Assembly (NCBI GenBank): GCA_910586835.1
Contig: CAJUJU010000079.1
Span: 1-14,128 of the forward strand
Direction: 5' to 3'
Source: an uncultured Acetatifactor sp.
Lineage (GTDB): Bacteria > Bacillota > Clostridia > Lachnospirales > Lachnospiraceae
Length of the DNA: 14,128 nucleotides
The position numbers and the translations under genes are program-made. Positions 1 to 6,662 of the stretch are shown here, piece by piece (position 1 is the stretch's first letter; each line of letters starts with the position of its first letter). Under the pieces are notes generated by a model that saw only the letters and a program-made list of their open reading frames with translations, had not been told where the DNA came from and searched no databases.

Positions 1-33
1 TCCCATAAATCAAGGTTTTAGTAACAAAAAATA

Positions 34-54
34 GGGTAGGATTTGACACTACCC
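34..54. promoter_or_regulatory. Inverted repeat upstream of hicB (possible operator)
   Basis: GGGTAG (34-39) and CTACCC (49-54) form a perfect 6-bp inverted repeat with a 9-nt spacer that contains TTGACA (43-48). It ends 9 nt before the hicB ribosome binding site. Antitoxins with a ribbon-helix-helix domain commonly bind palindromes upstream of their own gene, so an operator is a reasonable inference. No matching -10 hexamer sits 16-18 nt after TTGACA, so I do not call a promoter. It could also be a weak hairpin ending an upstream gene, although no T-run follows. Confidence 0.35.
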
Positions 55-77
55 ATCCGATCAAGGAGGTTATTTTT

Positions 78-482
78 ATGAAAAAGGCAGATCGCTATTT
101 TTATCCTGCTATCTTTATCTACGAACCCGGACAGGAAATTGCCATTGATTTTCCTGATTTGAAGTGCGCTACCAGCGGCACAAATGACGATGACGCTCTT
201 CTGTCCGCGCGCGAGCTCCTCGGCTGTGTCCTTAATGGCCTGGAAGAGGACGGCGAAGAGCTCCCCGCTCCCACTCCTCTGTCTGAGATCAAGACAAAGG
301 AAAACGAACGCGCTGTCCTTGTTGACGTTTATATGCCATCCGTTCGTCTGGCGAATGCAAACCGCGCGGTCAACAGGACTGTCACACTGCCCGCATGGCT
401 TAATGCCGCCGCTTTGGAGCGAAACATCAACTTTTCACAGGTGCTTCAGGAAGCTTTAAAGTCTCAGCTCAACCTAGGATAA
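78..482 (+). CDS. hicB: HicB-family antitoxin (no HicA seen in the window)
   Basis: A 134-residue protein with the HicB layout. An N-terminal degenerate RNase H-like fold (about residues 8-70) includes YPAIFIYEPGQ, a FPDL motif at 25-28 and an acidic stretch before ALLSARELL. A C-terminal ribbon-helix-helix DNA-binding segment (about 97-131) begins NRTVTLPAWLNAAALE. In the family, HicB neutralises the mRNA interferase HicA and represses its own operon. The ATG is preceded by AAGGAGG (63-69) at 8 nt. No HicA gene is visible: the 77 bases upstream hold only short open tails that do not resemble a HicA C-terminus, and the next gene, 8 nt downstream, is a recombinase. A HicA gene further upstream cannot be excluded. 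Because hicB and the recombinase gene are nearly contiguous, they are probably co-transcribed, and HicB may regulate the recombinase. The family call is firm; the role is inferred. Confidence 0.82.
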   Translation: MKKADRYFYPAIFIYEPGQEIAIDFPDLKCATSGTNDDDALLSARELLGCVLNGLEEDGEELPAPTPLSEIKTKENERAVLVDVYMPSVRLANANRAVNRTVTLPAWLNAAALERNINFSQVLQEALKSQLNLG

Positions 483-505
483 CCAGGAGGATGACCAGAA
501 CCGCC

Positions 506-2092
506 ATGAACACTCAGAAATACTGCGCCTACTTAAGAAAAAGCCGCGCGGATCGCGATGCCGAGCTGCGCGGAGAAGAAGACACCCTGAAGCGGCACAG
601 GGAATTGCTTACTCAGTATGCGGAAAGAAATCATATCCGGATTGCCAGGTTTTATTGCGAGGTCGTTTCCGGCGACACCATAGACGGGCGCCCCGTGATG
701 CAGGAATTGCTCTCCGATGTGGAATCAGGCAAATGGGACGGCGTCCTTGTGGTCGAGGTGGAACGTCTCGCCCGCGGCAACACCAGAGATCAGGGCATCG
801 TCGCGGAAGCTTTTAAGTACTCCGACACGAAAATTATTACTCCTTCCAAGACCTACGATCCCAACAACGAATTTGATGAAGAATACTTCGAATTCGGGCT
901 TTTTATGAGCCGCCGGGAATTTAAGACCATCAACCGTCGGCTTCAGCGGGGCCGCCTGGCATCTGTTAGCGAAGGAAAATTTGTCGGAAGCACGCCGCCT
1001 TACGGTTACCGGAAAGTAAGAATCCCCCACGAAAAAGGTTACACCCTGGAGATCATTCCGGAGCAGGCTCAAGTAGTGCGGCAGATTTTTCAGTGGTATT
1101 GCAACGGCGAAGTTCAGCCGGACGGCTCTATCCGGCAATTCGGCACCGATACCATTGCCGCAAAGCTGGACGCCCTTGGTATCAAGCCGATCAATTCCGC
1201 CGTCTGGTCAAAGGCAACCATACGCGATATGCTGCGGAATGAGACCTATACCGGTAAAATCATCTGGGGAAAAGAAAAAGAAGTCAAGATTCCTGAAAAC
1301 GGAAAAATCATCAAGCTCAGAACCAGATCTGCCGATTACAAATGCTTCCAGGGATTGCATCCCGCCATTATAGAACCGGAATTGTTTGCCGCAGCCCAGC
1401 AGCGGCTTCTCGTCATGCGCAAATGTACCTCCCCGGTATCTACCGGCCTGCAGAATCCCCTGGCCGGAGTTGTCTACTGCAAAAAATGCGGGCACATGAT
1501 GACCCGCCTTGCCCCGAACAGCAGAAACAAATATGCCAGTCTGAAGTGCCCCAACCGCTATTGTGACAATGTATCCAGTCCCATTTTCCTGATCGAGAAA
1601 CAGTTCCTTTCTTTTCTGCAGGAATGGCTCGACAGTTACGGCCTGGATCAATCCTCTGTTCCCTTTGTCCCCCTGCAGGAACAGCTGTCGGAAAAGGAAG
1701 CCCTGCTGAAAAAAGTGGAGACGGATATTGCCACTTACCAGGGGCAGAAGGAAAAAGCTTACGATCTGCTGGAGCGCGGAATCTATTCCGTAGAAGTTTT
1801 CCAGCAAAGACAGAAAACCTTGCAAAACGCACTTGCCCAGCTGGATGAAAGCCATGCCGCCCTTCTGGCCGAGATAGAGCACATAAACCGAATGACCGAC
1901 GAGCAGGAAAACTATTTCCCCAAAATCCGGAATCTGCTGGAGACCTATCACACCAACACTCCGGCTGTCAACAATCACATCATCCATGAAGTCATAGATA
2001 AGATATATTATGAAAAGAATATCCCGAACCGGAAGGGGCAGTTAAACAACTGCAACTTCTCCCTGGAGATTTATCCAAGGCTGCCCAAATAA
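506..2092 (+). CDS. Large serine recombinase (integrase of the element)
   Basis: A 528-residue site-specific recombinase of the resolvase/invertase superfamily, large-serine type. Numbering from the ATG at 506, the N-terminal catalytic domain (about 1-145) has YLRKS with nucleophile Ser13, plus Arg62 in the DGRP motif and Arg87/Arg90 in ERLARG. A 'recombinase' DNA-binding domain follows (about 155-305, with TPPYGYR and TIRDMLRNETYTGKIIWG). Next comes a zinc ribbon with Cys325/Cys328 and Cys348/Cys353, then a coiled coil (about 390-465), the features large serine integrases use for att-site recognition and synapsis. An upstream ATG at 491 is in frame but touches the AGGAGG at 485-490, leaving no spacing, so 506 is preferred although its 15-nt spacing is long. 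All catalytic landmarks are present, so the enzyme looks functional. Such enzymes integrate and excise phages, ICEs and skin-like elements. The gene ends about 60 nt from the apparent insertion junction in a GH18 gene, as expected for an integrase beside its att site. Confidence 0.93.
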   Translation: MNTQKYCAYLRKSRADRDAELRGEEDTLKRHRELLTQYAERNHIRIARFYCEVVSGDTIDGRPVMQELLSDVESGKWDGVLVVEVERLARGNTRDQGIVAEAFKYSDTKIITPSKTYDPNNEFDEEYFEFGLFMSRREFKTINRRLQRGRLASVSEGKFVGSTPPYGYRKVRIPHEKGYTLEIIPEQAQVVRQIFQWYCNGEVQPDGSIRQFGTDTIAAKLDALGIKPINSAVWSKATIRDMLRNETYTGKIIWGKEKEVKIPENGKIIKLRTRSADYKCFQGLHPAIIEPELFAAAQQRLLVMRKCTSPVSTGLQNPLAGVVYCKKCGHMMTRLAPNSRNKYASLKCPNRYCDNVSSPIFLIEKQFLSFLQEWLDSYGLDQSSVPFVPLQEQLSEKEALLKKVETDIATYQGQKEKAYDLLERGIYSVEVFQQRQKTLQNALAQLDESHAALLAEIEHINRMTDEQENYFPKIRNLLETYHTNTPAVNNHIIHEVIDKIYYEKNIPNRKGQLNNCNFSLEIYPRLPK

Positions 2093-2109
2093 TACCTTCA
2101 CTTCTCGCA

Positions 2110-2140
2110 AGCCAGAACCTCACTACGGGTTCTGGCTTTA
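2110..2140 (+). terminator. Hairpin after the recombinase gene
   Basis: AGCCAGAACC (2110-2119) and GGTTCTGGCT (2128-2137) form a perfect 10-bp stem with an 8-nt loop, starting 17 nt after the recombinase stop. Only a short T stretch follows (TTTA), so it is a weak intrinsic terminator by sequence. It would insulate the host gene fragment from recombinase transcription. Its position about 12 nt from the host junction leaves open a role in att-site structure. Confidence 0.6.
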
Positions 2141-2147
2141 CCTGTGG

Positions 2148-2170
2148 CTTGAATGGGGCTATACCTATGG
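2148..2170. other. Probable att junction (attR-like) inside the GH18 gene
   Basis: GH18 proteins of the YaaH/SleL type typically read ...MTYEWGY..GPPMA. Here the match begins at the EWGYTYGPPMAVAP block, whose Glu codon starts at 2151, whereas the preceding codons (Tyr-Leu-Trp-Leu) do not fit. The crossover core should be in or next to GAATGGGGCTATACC, because host-identical sequence resumes there. The exact core needs the other junction for comparison. Confidence 0.5.
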
Positions 2171-2582
2171 CCCTCCCATGGCAGTGGCCCCCTTAAATCA
2201 GGTGCGGCGGGTTGTGGAATATGCGCTGACACAGATCCCGGCGGAAAAAATCGACCTGGGAATCCCGAATTACGGATATGACTGGCCGCTGCCCTTTGAA
2301 CGTGGAGTGACAAAGGCAGCCACCATCAACAACGTTCAGGCAGTGCGCATTGCCGTGGAGCATGGTGCGGAAATCCAGTTTGACATGGTGGCGGAAAGTC
2401 CTTTTTTTACCTATGTGGAGGACGGAGCGAAACATGAGGTCTGGTTTGAGGATGTGAGAAGTCTCCAGGGCAAATTCCGGCTCATAAATGAATACGGCCT
2501 ACGGGGCTGCGGCTACTGGCAGATCATGCAGTGGTTTCGGGCGAACTGGCTGCTGCTGGCAAATCAGTTTTATATTGTCTGA
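2151..2582 (+). pseudogene. 3' fragment of a GH18 (YaaH/SleL-like) spore glycoside hydrolase gene
   Basis: An open segment of 143 codons plus stop encodes the C-terminal part of a GH18 TIM barrel. It contains WGYTYGPPMAVAPLNQVRRV, IDLGIPNYGYDWPLPF, SPFFTYVEDGAKHEVWFEDV and GLRGCGYWQIM, and ends near NWLLLANQF. These are hallmarks of the YaaH/SleL/CwlE group of spore-coat and cortex enzymes, which usually carry N-terminal LysM domains. The catalytic DxxDxDxE strand lies upstream of this part in the family and is missing, so the piece cannot be an active enzyme. The internal ATG at 2178 lacks a ribosome binding site. The cause is the recombinase element abutting it at about 2150. If the element excises precisely, the gene would be restored, so the state may be reversible. 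No frameshift or stop is seen inside the fragment, which suggests recent or reversible disruption. Confidence 0.85.
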
Positions 2583-2610
2583 AAAGCAGGCCAAATTGTC
2601 AGAAACCTTC

Positions 2611-2639
2611 TCGACATAACCGGGAATCCGAGCTATAAT
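2611..2639 (+). promoter_or_regulatory. Sigma-A promoter of the ankyrin operon
   Basis: TCGACA (2611-2616) and a perfect TATAAT (2634-2639) are separated by 17 nt. The expected transcription start is near 2646, giving a leader of about 40 nt before the start codon at 2686. It lies in the 103-nt gap after the GH18 fragment and is the best housekeeping promoter in the + strand half of the window. Confidence 0.72.
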
Positions 2640-2685
2640 AAAGCTACAGGACTTACAAAAAGCAATGCGAAAACGGAGGCAAAAA

Positions 2686-3660
2686 ATGGATAAGCTTTTA
2701 TTGAAAGCGTGCCAGAACGGCCAGAAGGGCGTCGTGATGGCATTTCTCAAAAAGGACAACATCAATGTCAACGCGGTGGATGAAAACGGATTATCTCCTC
2801 TTCATTACGCCTGCCAAAAAGGCTATCGCGATATCGTGAAGCTGCTCATTGCCAGCGGCGCGGACGTGACCCTGATCTCCAACGTCAGCATCACCCCGCT
2901 GCACACGGCGGTACTTTCCGGAAACAAGGAGATCATACAACTGCTGACGGAAGCCGGCGCTGATCTCAACGCCACCGACAAGCGCGGAAAGACCCCTCTG
3001 ATCTACGCCGTCGAAGCCAAAAAGGCCGAAGCAGCCAGATATCTGATGGAACTTGGCGCAGACAGTACCGTGATGGATAACGAAAATCATACCGCTCTTG
3101 ACTATGCAAACGCCCTGGGACTGGTACAGCTGGTGGAAGGACTTTCAAAAGAAGGCTCCGGAAACGCCGACGCCTTCGGCAACACGCCCCTGCACCAGGC
3201 CTGCCACAACGGACAGGGCGAAGTCATAAAGGCCATGCTGGCAAAGGGCGACATAGATATCAATGCCAGAAACGACGCAAAAGAGACCCCTCTCTTTCTC
3301 GCCGTGACAAAAGATAATCTGCTCATCGCTGATCTGCTGCTGGAAGCCGGCGCAGATACCAATATCAGCGGAGAATACGGAAATTTTCCTCTGCATGCCG
3401 CAGCAGAAAACCAAAACGAGCGCATCGTAAAAAACCTTCTGGCTCACGGCGCACGAATCGACGAGCGCAACGAGGACGGAGAAACTGCTCTGATCATCGC
3501 CGCCCAGCGGGGAAACAACTATATCGTGGGAACGCTGCTGGATGCCGGCGCAGACGTCACCTACGCAGATGTGGCAGAGCACACGGCGCTGTATTACGCA
3601 ACCGAGGGCGGCTACAATGACATCGTTGAGAAATTACTGATCGCCGGAGCGGAAAATTAA
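2686..3660 (+). CDS. Ankyrin-repeat protein, all-repeat (324 aa)
   Basis: The protein is built almost entirely of about ten ankyrin repeats of 33 residues, each with the TPLHxA start and the xxLLxxGADxN end. Clear examples are LSPLHYACQKGYRDIVKLLI (36-55), the TPLHTAV repeat (70-102), GNTPLHQAC (165-173) and GNFPLHAAA (232-240). Repeat 5 (about 131-163) is degenerate. Ankyrin stacks act as protein-binding scaffolds; the partner is unknown. There is no signal peptide, membrane segment or enzymatic domain, so a cytoplasmic location is expected. Start choice: the ATG at 2686 has GGAGG (2675-2679) at 6 nt, while an in-frame ATG at 2665 lies before that site and is rejected. A second ankyrin gene follows after 55 nt, probably in the same transcript. 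The molecular function is not recognised. Confidence 0.88.
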   Translation: MDKLLLKACQNGQKGVVMAFLKKDNINVNAVDENGLSPLHYACQKGYRDIVKLLIASGADVTLISNVSITPLHTAVLSGNKEIIQLLTEAGADLNATDKRGKTPLIYAVEAKKAEAARYLMELGADSTVMDNENHTALDYANALGLVQLVEGLSKEGSGNADAFGNTPLHQACHNGQGEVIKAMLAKGDIDINARNDAKETPLFLAVTKDNLLIADLLLEAGADTNISGEYGNFPLHAAAENQNERIVKNLLAHGARIDERNEDGETALIIAAQRGNNYIVGTLLDAGADVTYADVAEHTALYYATEGGYNDIVEKLLIAGAEN

Positions 3661-3682
3661 CCGTTTTCGCAGAGACAGGATA

Positions 3683-3704
3683 ATCAGAAAGGGATCAGAA
3701 AGGA
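3683..3704 (+). repeat. Tandem 11-nt repeat carrying a duplicated Shine-Dalgarno-like site
   Basis: ATCAGAAAGGG (3683-3693) is followed directly by ATCAGAAAGGA (3694-3704), a tandem duplication with one mismatch just before the second ankyrin gene. Each copy has an AAAGG core. The second copy's AAGGA (3700-3704) sits 11 nt from the ATG at 3716, a longer spacing than usual. Confidence 0.6.
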
Positions 3705-3715
3705 AGCATAATTCG

Positions 3716-5785
3716 ATGGAAATCAAGGAAATGAAAGATATACTGGTAAAATCCGCGCAGAGCAACCGCAGTCAGTACGTTCCCTGGTGGGAAGGCGACT
3801 TTGATAATTTTACCTATAAATACGAGGTCTTTTCCGCGGAAGAGATACATAATATGGAGGAATGCGCTGCCGGCTGTCAAAAGGCCGATCTGGAGGAAGC
3901 CATCGGAAGCTATGGGTTTACACTCTTCCATCTCCTCGTCTGGCATAATCTGTATCAGGCGGTGGAAAAAATACTGGCGGAAGGCCGCTGCGACGTTGAT
4001 CTTACCGACAGCAAGCAAAAAGGCATCACACCGCTTCTGCTGTCATGCTTCTGCGGTAATCTGGCCATGGCCCGGCTTCTTGTGGCGCACGGCGCCGACA
4101 CCTCCCGATGCGATGCCGAGGGCAACAACGGTTACCATTACCTGGCAGGCGCACGCATAGAGGGACTTACCCTGCCCTTCCATTGTCAGGAAAATACCAC
4201 CGGACAGAGACCGGAGATCGCAAAACTCCTGACCGCTGATATAAACGGAAAAAACGCGGACGGCTTTCCTGCGCTTGTACTTTTGCTGGAAAGACAAAAT
4301 GCAGACTACTCTTGCGCCCTCATCGACATCTTTCTGGAAAAGGGAGCGGAAACCGACTACACGGACGAAATGGGAAACACCCTTCTTCTGCAGGCCATCG
4401 AGCACCACCACATGACGGCTGCGCTGCGGCTGATGAAATGCGGAAATATGATCCATCAGGAAAACAACGAGGGAATCTCTCCCCTGCGTCTCGCCAGAAA
4501 CTACTGCCTGGAGGGCCTGAGCATCATCTTGCAGGACAACGGCGCAACGCTTCCCGATGAAATCATCCGAATTGATGTGAAAAACCTCAGCAGAATTACC
4601 GCCAATTCCTTCATCAACCATTCCTCCGGGAAACAGGACACTGTGGAACTTGCTCTGGCATTATCCAAAAAGCTCATCTATATGATCGACCAGGACGATG
4701 ACGACGAACTCAAGTGTATCCTGGATATCCTAAACAATGCCCTGATGGATGACGAGAATTGCCGGATTCTGGATATCTGCATGGACGCCGGGATAGCTTT
4801 TACTGCCCCCATGCATTCATGCAGCACTATCACCTGCCTCAGGGATCAATGTCTAAGCGGCAACAGCGGCGTCAAGGCCATCCGAAAACTGATCGCGTTG
4901 GGAGTGGATATGGAGTCCGCCGTAATAGAGGGAAGAACTCCCGTCAACATTATCGCATCCAAACCGGAACGCAAAATGCTGTTTGACAATAAAAAGGATA
5001 CCTACTTTGAAGATGCCGCGCAGTTTTTCTCAAAGGAATCCATGGAACAGGTAGACAATGACGGAACAACCGCCCTCCATTATGCCGCAAGATATAACCA
5101 TCTGGAAATGCTCCGAGTGATGATCGAGAAGGGCGTGGACGTAAACCTGACGGAGGATGCGCCCGCCGAAGCGGGAAATACCCCTCTCCACACTGCCTGC
5201 CTTCACGGAAATGCCGAAATCGTAAAACTTCTTATCGCATCCGGGGCAGACGATACACTGCAGAATGTCAACGGCGAAATACCTGCGCACCTGGCCGTTT
5301 CGAAGAAACGTTTCGGCGGCGAGCTGGAACGAAAACAAAGAGTTGCACTGCTGAAAGAGCTGAAAACCCTGGATGGGGCCAGAAACGACGGAAAAACACC
5401 GCTGATGATCCTCCTCCAGGAACTGGACATCAACACCTGCCTGGAACTGCTTCCCTTCTTCCTGGAAAGAGGCGTTGACATAAACCGCCGGGACAACCGT
5501 GGCAACACCGCACTGCTCTGCAACGCCAGCACCCTGAACCAGTGCTTCAAGGAAATTGTAAAGGAACTGGTTCGTGCAGGAGCCGATGTAAACATTGCAA
5601 ACAACGAGGGAAACACTGCGCTGCATTACATTCTGAGATACAGTACCCAGGATATCGCCCGCTTCCTGGTCAAAAAGGGCGCAGACTACAACCACGCTAA
5701 CCTCAAGGGCGTCACCCCCGCACAGATTGCCGTGGAACAGGGGTATGACACCGTGCTGGAGCTTATGACGGATATTCAGATGTGA
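3716..5785 (+). CDS. Ankyrin-repeat protein, long (689 aa)
   Basis: A second, larger ankyrin protein with three regions. The N-terminal 60 or so residues (with YVPWWEGDFDNF at 21-32) are not ankyrin-like. Repeats run from about 66 to 280, for example GITPLLLSCFCGNLAMARLL (103-122) and MGNTLLLQA (219-227), with an irregular insert near 145-165. A central stretch (about 285-400), with an acidic DQDDDDE run at 325-331, has only weak repeat character. Canonical repeats return from about 447 to 685, including TTALHYAARYNHLEML (451-466), the NTPLHTACLHGNAEIVKLLI block and EGNTALHYIL. There is no signal peptide or membrane helix. The block NTPLHTACLHGNAEIVKLLI closely resembles a repeat of the preceding gene (SPLHYACQKGYRDIVKLLI), suggesting the two genes arose by duplication. 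The start at 3716 has an AAGGA site 11 nt upstream. It is likely co-transcribed with the preceding gene and ends at the hairpin at 5825. A scaffold or partner-binding role is inferred; the exact function is unknown. Confidence 0.87.
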   Translation: MEIKEMKDILVKSAQSNRSQYVPWWEGDFDNFTYKYEVFSAEEIHNMEECAAGCQKADLEEAIGSYGFTLFHLLVWHNLYQAVEKILAEGRCDVDLTDSKQKGITPLLLSCFCGNLAMARLLVAHGADTSRCDAEGNNGYHYLAGARIEGLTLPFHCQENTTGQRPEIAKLLTADINGKNADGFPALVLLLERQNADYSCALIDIFLEKGAETDYTDEMGNTLLLQAIEHHHMTAALRLMKCGNMIHQENNEGISPLRLARNYCLEGLSIILQDNGATLPDEIIRIDVKNLSRITANSFINHSSGKQDTVELALALSKKLIYMIDQDDDDELKCILDILNNALMDDENCRILDICMDAGIAFTAPMHSCSTITCLRDQCLSGNSGVKAIRKLIALGVDMESAVIEGRTPVNIIASKPERKMLFDNKKDTYFEDAAQFFSKESMEQVDNDGTTALHYAARYNHLEMLRVMIEKGVDVNLTEDAPAEAGNTPLHTACLHGNAEIVKLLIASGADDTLQNVNGEIPAHLAVSKKRFGGELERKQRVALLKELKTLDGARNDGKTPLMILLQELDINTCLELLPFFLERGVDINRRDNRGNTALLCNASTLNQCFKEIVKELVRAGADVNIANNEGNTALHYILRYSTQDIARFLVKKGADYNHANLKGVTPAQIAVEQGYDTVLELMTDIQM

Positions 5786-5824
5786 CGAAATATTCCATTT
5801 CCCATTTTCTATCAGGTGAAAAAT

Positions 5825-5863
5825 GCCCGGACGAACTTTCATTCGTCCGGGCGTTGTTTTCTT
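5825..5863. terminator. Bidirectional intrinsic terminator between convergent genes
   Basis: GCCCGGACGAA (5825-5835) and TTCGTCCGGGC (5842-5852) form a perfect 11-bp GC-rich stem with a 6-nt loop. On the + strand it is followed by GTTGTTTTCTT; on the - strand the same stem is followed by ATTTTTC. It therefore fits termination of the ankyrin operon from the left and of the yycJ end of the long operon from the right. Confidence 0.9.
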
Positions 5864-5864
5864 C

Positions 5865-6662
5865 TCACACCACTGCCACCGGAGTGATCTCGCTTCTCCT
5901 TGCCACCCGGATATCAAAATCTCCCGCACGGTAAGGAACATTCCCCATGTTAATTTCCATCCGAACCGATTCAAAGGCAAGCTCCGGCAGATTGTTCTCC
6001 TTGCTCAGGTGCCCCAGGAGAATCGTCTTCAGATTGTCATGCAGGATACGGCAGATCAGCCGCCCTGAATTTTCATTGGATAAATGCCCCCTGTCTCCCA
6101 GAATGCGCTGCTTCAGATGATAGGGATAGGGACCTACCTGCAGCATATTGACGTCATGATTGGCCTCCAGCAGCAGGGCGTCCATACCCTTCAGACATTC
6201 CACGGTATAGTCGTTATACACCCCCAGATCCGTACACACAGCCACTCTTCTGTTTCCATAGGAGATACGGTAGCCCACTGGCTGCGCCGCATCATGGGAG
6301 ATGTGCATGGGATTCACCGTCAAATCCTTGATAATCAGCTTTTTATCCTCCCACACCTGATGGAACAGATCCTCGTCAATTGTCCCCAGGCTTCCGCATT
6401 TCTTCATGGCATCTATGGTGCCCGCCGTGGCATAGACGGGAATCTCATACTTTCTGACCAGCACGCCCAGGCCGCTGATGTGATCGGCATGCTCATGGGT
6501 CACCAGGATTCCGTCGATATCCCTTCCCGTTAGTCCCAGCTCCTTCAGCCCGCTTTCCGTTCTCTTTCCGCTGATCCCCACATCCACAAGCAGGTGCGTT
6601 GCCTCCGATCCCACATAAATACAGTTTCCGCTGCTCCCGCTTGCGATACTGCAAAGCCTCAT
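5865..6662 (-). CDS. yycJ: YycJ/WalJ-type metallo-beta-lactamase fold hydrolase
   Basis: A 265-residue metallo-beta-lactamase fold protein. From the ATG at 6662 it begins MRLCSIASGSSGN, the conserved start of YycJ (WalJ). The metal-binding motif HEHADH is at 56-61, His122 or His123 region (HISHDA, 120-125) and Asp145 (CTDLG) supply further ligands, and late histidines occur at 193 (RGHLS) and 218 (LLGHLS). In Firmicutes, YycJ is often encoded with the WalRK two-component system and is implicated in coordinating cell division with DNA replication or repair, probably as a nuclease-like hydrolase. Here no walRK genes are nearby; instead it ends an operon with polA and an ftsA-like gene, which suits such a role. 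An in-frame TTG at 6680 would lengthen it, but ATG at 6662 has GGGAGG (6673-6678) at 10 nt and its ATGA overlaps the stop of the upstream gene, indicating translational coupling. Confidence 0.9.
   Translation of the reverse strand: MRLCSIASGSSGNCIYVGSEATHLLVDVGISGKRTESGLKELGLTGRDIDGILVTHEHADHISGLGVLVRKYEIPVYATAGTIDAMKKCGSLGTIDEDLFHQVWEDKKLIIKDLTVNPMHISHDAAQPVGYRISYGNRRVAVCTDLGVYNDYTVECLKGMDALLLEANHDVNMLQVGPYPYHLKQRILGDRGHLSNENSGRLICRILHDNLKTILLGHLSKENNLPELAFESVRMEINMGNVPYRAGDFDIRVARRSEITPVAVV

Larger units (their letters stand above)
1..2150 (+). mobile_element. Integrase end of an integrated element (left end outside window)
   Basis: Everything from base 1 to about 2150 belongs to an inserted element, judged from three things: a large serine recombinase gene at its edge, an accessory hicB gene, and an abrupt change at about 2148-2152 from non-homologous sequence to the interior of a GH18 gene. 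The reading frame of the GH18 fragment stays open leftward into the hairpin, but the encoded residues stop resembling the family just before Glu-Trp-Gly-Tyr (first codon at 2151). The other end, the cargo and the full att core cannot be seen. The element type (prophage, ICE, skin-like element or cassette) is unknown. Confidence 0.7.

Noticed and set aside
2178..2582. A separate 134-codon gene starting at the ATG at 2178
   Set aside because: There is no ribosome binding site, and the GH18 similarity extends upstream of this ATG to about 2151; it is the tail of an interrupted gene.
2686..5785. The 99-nt periodicity of the ankyrin genes as a DNA repeat array
   Set aside because: The repeats are conserved at protein level only; the DNA copies are too diverged to be a nucleotide repeat or CRISPR-like array.
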